A DNA stretch of 33,471 nucleotides from Candidatus Tanganyikabacteria bacterium (GTDB lineage: Bacteria; Cyanobacteriota; Sericytochromatia; S15B-MN24; VGJW01): the NCBI GenBank assembly GCA_016867235.1, contig VGJY01000031.1, positions 1 through 33,471 on the forward strand. Reading direction: 5' to 3'. Both the position numbers and the translations under genes were made by a program. The notes under the pieces are model-generated. The model worked only from the letters and a program-made list of their open reading frames with translations, did not search any database and was not told the origin of the DNA. Shown here piece by piece: positions 28,902 through 33,471 of this stretch (its first letter is position 1; the number at the start of each line of letters is the position of its first letter).

Positions 28902-28926
28902 AACTTGACAGTCTTGCTGTAACGTT
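28902..28926. promoter_or_regulatory. MerR-type operator with -35 box
   Basis: AACTTGACAG (28902-28911), TCTTG, CTGTAACGTT (28917-28926) is a dyad with eight of ten matching positions. It contains the consensus -35 TTGACA (28905-28910). Dyads lying over the promoter spacer are typical of MerR regulators. The site sits 5 bp before the MerR start, so it most likely controls the regulator itself and the coupled vWA gene. Confidence 0.6.
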
Positions 28927-28931
28927 TTACC

Positions 28932-29414
28932 GTGGCGGACATGGCCAGCAAGCGGTTCAAGCTCGAAGACCTGGCGGATACCGCCGGCGTCTCGATCCGC
29001 ACCGTGCGCTACTACGTGCAGCGCGGGCTGTTGCCGCAGCCGGAGTTCCGGGCCCGGGGCACCCTGTACGACGAGGAGCACCTGCTGCGGTTGCTTGCCA
29101 TCCGGCACCTGCAGGCTCGCTTCCTGCCCCTGGACGCCATCGCGGGCGTGCTCGGCCCGGCCGACCGCCAGCGCCTCGAGGCCCTCGCGGCGGGTGCCGA
29201 CCCCGGATTGGGCGCGCCTGTCGCGCCGCACTCTCCTCCGGCCGGTGAAAGAAACCAGACACCAGGTTCGTTACCCGTCCATAGCGCCACCTGGCAGCGC
29301 TGGGAGCTGGCGCCCGGGCTCGAATTGCACCTCTCCGACGCGGCCGCCCCGCGCGTGCGGGACCTGGCCGACCGACTCCGCACGCTCGCGCAGCAAGAGG
29401 AGGTTCCACGATGA
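28932..29414 (+). CDS. MerR-family transcriptional regulator
   Basis: The N-terminal winged helix is clear: FKLEDLADTAGVSIRTVRYYVQRGLLPQPE with the following LYDEEHLLRLLAIRHLQARFLPLDAI coiled region. The 160-residue length, longer than minimal MerR, includes an unknown C-terminal part (about residues 90-160) with WELAPGLELHLSDAA, perhaps sensing a ligand. The reading frame starts GTG 28932 (ATG 28941 is equally possible, and no Shine-Dalgarno is seen). It overlaps the vWA gene by ATGA at 29411-29414 and lies downstream of a MerR-type dyad, so it probably regulates its own operon. The inducer is unknown; cysteines that would bind metal are absent. Confidence 0.83.
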   Translation: MADMASKRFKLEDLADTAGVSIRTVRYYVQRGLLPQPEFRARGTLYDEEHLLRLLAIRHLQARFLPLDAIAGVLGPADRQRLEALAAGADPGLGAPVAPHSPPAGERNQTPGSLPVHSATWQRWELAPGLELHLSDAAAPRVRDLADRLRTLAQQEEVPR

Positions 29415-32077
29415 ATGCCACCGCCACCCCGCCCGTCCCGGCCGGCCTCAGGACCAGCCAGGGCGACCTGATCCCCTTGCGCGGCGTCAAGCTATCGGGC
29501 GACCTGGTAGGCCGCACGGCACGGCTGCGAATCGAGCAGACCTACGCGGTCGCGGGCGACCGGCCCGTCGAGGCCATCTACACCTTCCCCGTGCCGGCCG
29601 AAGCCATGGTCTGCGGCTTCAACTTCTCATGTGGCGATCGCACCCTCGCGGGCGAGGTGCGCGAGCGCGAACGGGCCTACCGCGAATACGTGAGGGCGGT
29701 GGACGCCGGCCACGGCGCGGCCCTCCTCGAGCGCGAGCGTTCCAACGTGCTGTCGGTACAGGTCGGCAACCTGCTGCCCGGCGAGGAGACGAAGGTCGTC
29801 GTCGAGTACCTGCAGACGGTAGATGCGGCCGACGGCGAGTGGCGCTGGGCCATTCCCACCCTGGTGGCGCCGCGCTACATCCCGGGTGCGCCCATGCCCG
29901 CGGGCCGTACGGGGCACGGCATGGCCGATCCCACCGATCGCGTGCCCGACGCCGACCGCATCACGCCGCCCCTGGCCGCAGCGGTCCCGTACGCCCTGGA
30001 CATCGACCTCTCTATCGATCTGGGCGACGGCATCGCCGTGGAGAGCCCGTCCCACGCTATCGACGTCACGCCCGAGGGCGGGCGCCAGCGCGTCAACTTC
30101 GCCCACCCCCAGGCGCTGGACCGCGACCTGGTAATCCTGGCGCGTGCCGCCGGCAGCGAGACGCCGGCCAGCGTGGTTGCCCATCGCGATGGCCGGCAGC
30201 CCGGGATCTTCGCGCTCACGGTCATGCCCGACCTCCTGGATCGCGCCGAGCGGCGTATCGACATCGTCTTCGTCGTGGACACCTCCGGTTCCATGGACGG
30301 CGCGGCCCTCAGCGAGGCCCGAGCGGCGCTGCGCCTCTGCCTGCGCCACTTGCGGCAGGGCGATCGCTTCGACGTCATCGAGTTCAACACGCAGTGGCGG
30401 GCCTTCGCGGGCCGCCTGGTTCCTTACGACCAGCAGGCGCTGGAAGCCGCCGACCGCTGGGTCTCCCAGCTCCAGGCCACGGGCGGCACCGAGATGCTGT
30501 CGCCCCTGCGGGCCGCGGCGCGCCAGGCCGGCGACGGCATCGTGGTGCTCCTGACCGACGGGGAGGTGGGCAACGAGGCCGAGATCGTCCGCGCCATCGC
30601 CTCGGGCGGCAAGACCCCCCGCTTCTTCACCTTCGGCATCGGCACCAACGTCAGCGACGCCCTCATCCGCGACCTGGCGCGCCGCACGGGCGGCAGCGCC
30701 GCCTTCATCCACCCGGGAGAGCGCATCGACGACAAGGTGGTCGCCCAGCTTTCCCGGGCCCTCGCGCCCCGGGTCGAGGACCTTCGCCTCACGTTCGACG
30801 GTTTCGCCGGCGAGGAGGTCTTCCCCGATCCGCTTCCCGCCCTCATCGACGGCGAGCCATGGGTCGTGCTTGGCAAGTTCCGGAAGGCCGCGAAGGGCTT
30901 GGCATGCCTCCGGGGCCGGGTGGGCGATACGCCGTTCGCTCTCGACGTGCCGGTCGACCTCACCCGGGCCGAGAGCCGCCCGGACATCGAGAAGCGGTGG
31001 GCCGCGGCCCGCATCGCCGCCATCGAGGAGCGCCTGGGCAGCCGCGGATCGGCCACCGAACTCCAAGAGATCACCGCGCTGGCGACGAAGTACGGGCTCC
31101 TAACGCGGCACACGGCCTACGTCGCCGTCGAGGTCCGGGAGGGCGCCCGCCAGGCCCGGCAACCGGCCGAGACGCGCGTCGTGCCGGTCAACCTGCCGGC
31201 GGGATGGGCGATGTTCGGGCAGGACCATGAGGAATACGGGTCCTGGGATGCGCCCGCGGCAGCGTCCGGGTCGGCGCCGGCCGTCATGGCCTTCATGAGC
31301 CCACTTGCGCCCATGTCGCCCCCGCCGCCCTCGCCCCGCCAGTCACCCGCCGACATGGGTCCCCCGGACCCCGGATTCCCCGACGATTCGATCGACATGC
31401 CGCCCTTCCTGCGGAACATGATCCGGCCATCTGGAAGCCCCCCCGATCGGCAATCCCGGCCACCCGCAGCCAAGGCACCTCGGCCGTCCGGGCCTCCAGC
31501 GAGCCCGCCACAGCTTCCGGCGAAGCCGCCCGAAAGCCGGTCCGCCCGGGCATTCCGGTCGCCTCCTACCCCGCCCGATCAGCCTTCGCCGCCGGCGGAG
31601 TCCCTCCCGGCGCCGTCGTGGGAGCCGTCGCTCCCGGCGCCGTCGCGGGAGCCGTCCCTTCCGGCACCACCCCGGGAGCCGTCCCTTCCGGCACCGACGC
31701 TCTCAGGGGTTGCCGACCTCCTGGGACGGCAGCATGCTTCGGGCCTGTGGGGCGATGCCGCGGCCGATCCGGCCCTGGCCCTCGTCGAGACGCGGCGAGC
31801 GCTGCTCGCTCTCCTGGCCTCCGACGTGCGGGCCGACCATCCGGTGTACGGCCGGCAGGTGAGAAAGACCCTGCTGGCCGTGCTCGACGGCATCGACCAG
31901 GCCACGTGGCAAGCCAGACCCGAGCGGGACGCCGTCCTGGCCTTGTGCATCCTGCTCGCCACCGGGCGGCTGCGCCGGCAGGCGACCGACGCAGCTTCCC
32001 GGGCCGGGGGCGCGGGCCTCGCGCGGGCCATCGGCGACGAGGTCGCGCTGCGGGCTCTGGCCGCCGGCGCCCCATGA
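29411..32077 (+). CDS. VIT and von Willebrand A domain protein with proline-rich linker
   Basis: Residues about 10-135 are a VIT domain (GVKLSGDLVGRTARLRIEQTY, IYTFPVPAEAMVCGF, YVRAVDAGHGAALLE, VGNLLPGEETKVVVEYLQ). Residues about 283-450 are a vWA domain with intact MIDAS D290-T-S-G-S plus TGGTEMLSPL and VVLLTDGEVGNE. After a second VIT-like/beta region (to about 600) there is a Pro/Ser/Ala-rich stretch (600-770) with three 9-residue repeats, then a helical C terminus. No signal peptide is visible. Proteins of this type bind partners through metal and often work with MoxR ATPases or membrane proteins, but none is in the window. Its start overlaps the MerR stop; the next gene follows after 51 bp. 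Confidence 0.88.
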   Translation: MNATATPPVPAGLRTSQGDLIPLRGVKLSGDLVGRTARLRIEQTYAVAGDRPVEAIYTFPVPAEAMVCGFNFSCGDRTLAGEVRERERAYREYVRAVDAGHGAALLERERSNVLSVQVGNLLPGEETKVVVEYLQTVDAADGEWRWAIPTLVAPRYIPGAPMPAGRTGHGMADPTDRVPDADRITPPLAAAVPYALDIDLSIDLGDGIAVESPSHAIDVTPEGGRQRVNFAHPQALDRDLVILARAAGSETPASVVAHRDGRQPGIFALTVMPDLLDRAERRIDIVFVVDTSGSMDGAALSEARAALRLCLRHLRQGDRFDVIEFNTQWRAFAGRLVPYDQQALEAADRWVSQLQATGGTEMLSPLRAAARQAGDGIVVLLTDGEVGNEAEIVRAIASGGKTPRFFTFGIGTNVSDALIRDLARRTGGSAAFIHPGERIDDKVVAQLSRALAPRVEDLRLTFDGFAGEEVFPDPLPALIDGEPWVVLGKFRKAAKGLACLRGRVGDTPFALDVPVDLTRAESRPDIEKRWAAARIAAIEERLGSRGSATELQEITALATKYGLLTRHTAYVAVEVREGARQARQPAETRVVPVNLPAGWAMFGQDHEEYGSWDAPAAASGSAPAVMAFMSPLAPMSPPPPSPRQSPADMGPPDPGFPDDSIDMPPFLRNMIRPSGSPPDRQSRPPAAKAPRPSGPPASPPQLPAKPPESRSARAFRSPPTPPDQPSPPAESLPAPSWEPSLPAPSREPSLPAPPREPSLPAPTLSGVADLLGRQHASGLWGDAAADPALALVETRRALLALLASDVRADHPVYGRQVRKTLLAVLDGIDQATWQARPERDAVLALCILLATGRLRRQATDAASRAGGAGLARAIGDEVALRALAAGAP
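31621..31701 (+). repeat. Three 27-bp tandem repeats in the VIT/vWA gene
   Basis: Units at 31621-31647, 31648-31674 and 31675-31701 encode EPSLPAPSR-like 9-mers, with a shortened fourth copy just before. They extend the Pro-rich linker and could vary in copy number. Confidence 0.85.
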
Positions 32078-32128
32078 TCGCCGTGTAATGATGCCCCCGG
32101 CCGGCGCGTTACTTGCCTGGAGGCACCC

Positions 32129-32707
32129 ATGAGCAAGAAGCTGGTTCCGGTCGAGTTCCTCGGCGTCATCGAGCGGCTGCCCGAGATGCCACGCGAGTGC
32201 TGCCTGCTGGTCTTCGGCGACCCGGCCGCCGACGCCGCGGTGTCGATCGTGGCGCCGGCGGCGCAAATCCGGGAGTTCCAGGCACGGCACGCCGGCAAGG
32301 CCGTGCGCCGGGGAAATGCGTGGATCGCCAGCCTCGGCCTGCTGGCGGGCCACGGCCTCGGCGCCTCGGGCGCCAGGGGCCTCACGGTCATCCTCGAGCG
32401 CGCCGGTCGCTGCCGCGGTGAAGGGGTGCAGGCCACTCTCCTGTACGTCACGCCCGACGGCCTGCCGCATACCGCCCCCGCCGACGTGGTCTCGGCGCTA
32501 GAAGTCGCCGCCATCTCGGGAGCGGCCTTCCTGGCCGAGCGACGCCTGCTCGACCTTTCCCTGGCGGGCCTCGCCCGGGAGGGCGTGCGCATCCACGCCC
32601 CAGGCCGCGACCTCAAGCCGCCTGACGACAAGGCCTTTCGGACCTTCCTCGCCCGGGTCGAGCCTGCCGACTTCGCCCGCTACATGGAGCGCCAGGAGGA
32701 GCCGTAG
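32129..32707 (+). CDS. Conserved hypothetical protein, weakly BFN/DUF151-like
   Basis: GGAGG precedes ATG 32129 by 5 nt. The 192-residue product lacks clear motifs. The pattern ATLLYVTPDGLPHTAPADVVSALEVAAISGAAFLAERRLLD loosely resembles the second half of bifunctional-nuclease-like (DUF151) domains, where a conserved Asp-Ala-Ile segment and an AAA/V-hydrophobic helix occur. The N-terminal half (LLVFGDPAADAAVSIVAP) may be the matching first half. I rate that similarity as weak. It follows the VIT/vWA gene closely on the same strand and could be in the MerR-controlled operon. Confidence 0.55.
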   Translation: MSKKLVPVEFLGVIERLPEMPRECCLLVFGDPAADAAVSIVAPAAQIREFQARHAGKAVRRGNAWIASLGLLAGHGLGASGARGLTVILERAGRCRGEGVQATLLYVTPDGLPHTAPADVVSALEVAAISGAAFLAERRLLDLSLAGLAREGVRIHAPGRDLKPPDDKAFRTFLARVEPADFARYMERQEEP

Positions 32708-32921
32708 CGTTCCGGCGGGCCGAGCCCCCCGCGTCACGCAATCTTCGGAGCCGTCCCCCGCGCCGGGCCGGACGCGGCGGGCATACGCTGGCTTGCGATG
32801 AGCACTCGTCGGCCGGAAGCGGCCAGACCGGCAAAATCGAATTCGGCCGAAGAGCTCCGGCGCCCCCAAGGCGCCCCAGGCGGCCTGACCTGCCAACCAC
32901 ACATTGCGGGAGGACCTCCTT
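32708..32921. other. Intergenic stretch, no supported gene
   Basis: GC-rich sequence with an open plus frame from 32798 that starts MSTRRPEAARPAK but lacks a ribosome site and domain; it runs into the repeats. The ribosome site GGGAGG at about 32910 belongs to the first repeat ORF. Confidence 0.4.
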
Positions 32922-33047
32922 GTGAGTTTTCCGCCGGCTGCGCCGACACCGCCGAACGAAACGGCAGTCAGGGCCCGGGACCGCCGGCATGTTGCCGGCC
33001 TCATGGGGCCGGCGGGACGCCGGCGGTCCCAGGTGCCACGATCCTGA
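32922..33047 (+). CDS. Tiny ORF in first 144-bp tandem unit (41 residues)
   Basis: GTG 32922 follows GGAGG by 8 nt and reads MSFPPAAPTPPNETAV, then RARDRRHVAGLMGPAGRRRS, ending QVPRS and TGA. It is nearly the same as the ORF at 33066. Changes between the copies (A/G, A/T, V/I, Q/R) are mainly nonsynonymous, which argues against strong constraint, yet both copies keep good ribosome sites. The GC-palindrome part looks inserted. Confidence 0.35.
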   Translation: MSFPPAAPTPPNETAVRARDRRHVAGLMGPAGRRRSQVPRS

Positions 33048-33211
33048 AAACCCAAGGAGTTTCCAATGAGTTTTCCGCCGGCTGGGCCGACACCGCCGAA
33101 CGAAACGACAATCAGGGCCCGGGACCGCCGGCATGTTGCCGGCCTCATGGGGCCGGCGGGACGCCGGCGGTCCCGGGTGCCACGATCCTGAAAACCCAAG
33201 GAGTTTCTGAT
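32924..33211 (+). repeat. Two 144-bp tandem direct repeats with hairpin
   Basis: Units 32924-33067 and 33068-33211 are almost identical. Each contains an inverted repeat GGGACCGCCGGC / GCCGGCGGTCCC (12-bp stem in copy 2; one mismatch in copy 1) around GCCGGCC / GGCCGGC, and ends AAAACCCAAGGAGTTTC. The third period boundary falls at the lipoprotein start, implying duplication of the gene-start region. Confidence 0.85.
33066..33191 (+). CDS. Tiny ORF in second 144-bp tandem unit (41 residues)
   Basis: ATG 33066 follows AAGGAG by 6 nt. The product MSFPPAGPTPPNETTI plus an Arg-rich tail ends in TGA 19 nt before the lipoprotein start. The unit end (AAAACCCAAGGAGTTTC) also supplies the ribosome site of the downstream lipoprotein, so the small ORF may act as a leader or be a duplication by-product. 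Confidence 0.35.
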   Translation: MSFPPAGPTPPNETTIRARDRRHVAGLMGPAGRRRSRVPRS

Positions 33212-33471
33212 GAGAGGCGCAGATTCGATCAAGAGGAGGCTGGCTCCGAGCTTGTGGCCGGGGATCGCTTGCGGACTGGCGCTCGGGATCGCCGGTTGCC
33301 TGGTCCCCGCCGGCGGAATGGGCGGCGCCGGCAAGGTCCCAGGGATGGCGGCCACCCTTGCGCCCGACTCCGGCACGGGATCGGGAGCCCGGGCCCAGGG
33401 CGGTGCCGGGGCGGGGACCGGGGCCGCTGCGGCGGCCCTTGACGCGGTGACTACCGCCCGGGCGGAGGTGG
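33210..33471 (+). CDS. Lipoprotein, C terminus beyond the window
   Basis: ATG 33210 is 6 nt after AAGGAG. A basic start (SIKRRLAP) and hydrophobic core (IACGLALGIAGC) end at lipobox IAGC with Cys30. The mature start is Gly/Ala-rich (PAGGMGGAGKVPGMAA, then GAGAGTGAAAAAL). The frame is open to the window end, so the domain is unknown. It follows the tandem repeats that carry its ribosome site. Confidence 0.7.
   Translation, partial: MRGADSIKRRLAPSLWPGIACGLALGIAGCLVPAGGMGGAGKVPGMAATLAPDSGTGSGARAQGGAGAGTGAAAAALDAVTTARAEV

Noticed and set aside
32129-32707. Firm assignment as bifunctional nuclease
   Set aside because: Only a loose hydrophobic pattern matches; the diagnostic residues could not be lined up by eye.
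32498-33376. Minus-strand frame of 292 codons through the tandem repeats
   Set aside because: It arises from the palindromic repeats being read backwards, has repeated blocks and no ribosome site.
1-33471. CRISPR array or cas genes
   Set aside because: No regularly spaced short repeats with unique spacers; the tandem repeats seen are directly adjacent or lie inside genes.

Overview
The window is a GC-rich bacterial chromosome segment (roughly two-thirds G+C by eye) with dense genes on both strands, several lipoproteins with clear lipoboxes, frequent GTG and TTG starts, and three tRNA genes. No ribosomal or classical marker gene is present, so taxonomy is only an inference. A two-gene sucrose biosynthesis set next to a GH100 neutral invertase is a cyanobacterial-type trait. 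With the high GC and the absence of photosynthesis genes this would fit a non-photosynthetic cyanobacterial relative, but other GC-rich phyla are not excluded.

Layout. 1-2220: a decayed tRNA-Gly, a ComB-like phosphatase, an Xre regulator and a frameshifted ORF6N gene, which looks like the scar of an integrated element. 2419-5014: a cupin protein; two tandem Fur-family-like palindromes; a small helical protein; an exported DUF4920 protein; a PepSY/TM protein; and a 52-residue zinc-ribbon protein. Together these look like a metal-responsive island. 5203-6294: a CAP-domain protein with 39-bp tandem repeats and a small charged protein. 6416-11737: a sucrose/salt island with GH100 invertase, a CPA-type Na+/H+ antiporter with RCK domains, sucrose-phosphate phosphatase and a sucrose-phosphate-synthase-like GT4. 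11843-23028: an FGE-fold lipoprotein, an ABC1/UbiB kinase, a PilZ protein, an amidohydrolase, an HD phosphohydrolase, a C39-like peptidase, a MutM-family glycosylase and an MBL hydrolase. 23092-23424: tRNA-Arg(TCT), tRNA-His(GTG) and tRNA-Arg(CCG). 23476-25828: a decaying cluster of small Ala-rich and hypothetical genes plus a lipoprotein. 25876-27436: GrpB, a DnaQ-like exonuclease and a Lys/Gly-rich small protein. 27560-32707: a GH76-like enzyme divergent from a MerR regulator, which is translationally coupled to a VIT/vWA protein and followed by a conserved hypothetical gene. 32922-33471: two 144-bp tandem units, each with a tiny ORF, then a lipoprotein cut by the window end.

The most striking observation is a family of palindromic elements of about 128 bp (copies at 15962-16086, 21187-21314 and 24405-24532, and a partial one at 21018-21076). 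All three full copies sit in the same target context, CTGA. One is inserted in frame inside the mutM gene and adds 43 residues just after the zinc finger. A base-identical copy splits a second gene and supplies part of a new start codon. The behaviour resembles Rickettsia palindromic elements, which insert into proteins.

Functional links I would draw: sucrose as compatible solute made, hydrolysed and paired with Na+/H+ exchange (6416-11737); iron or metal sensing by the paired palindromes driving DUF4920/PepSY (3306-4859); and MerR control of the VIT/vWA gene (28902-32077).
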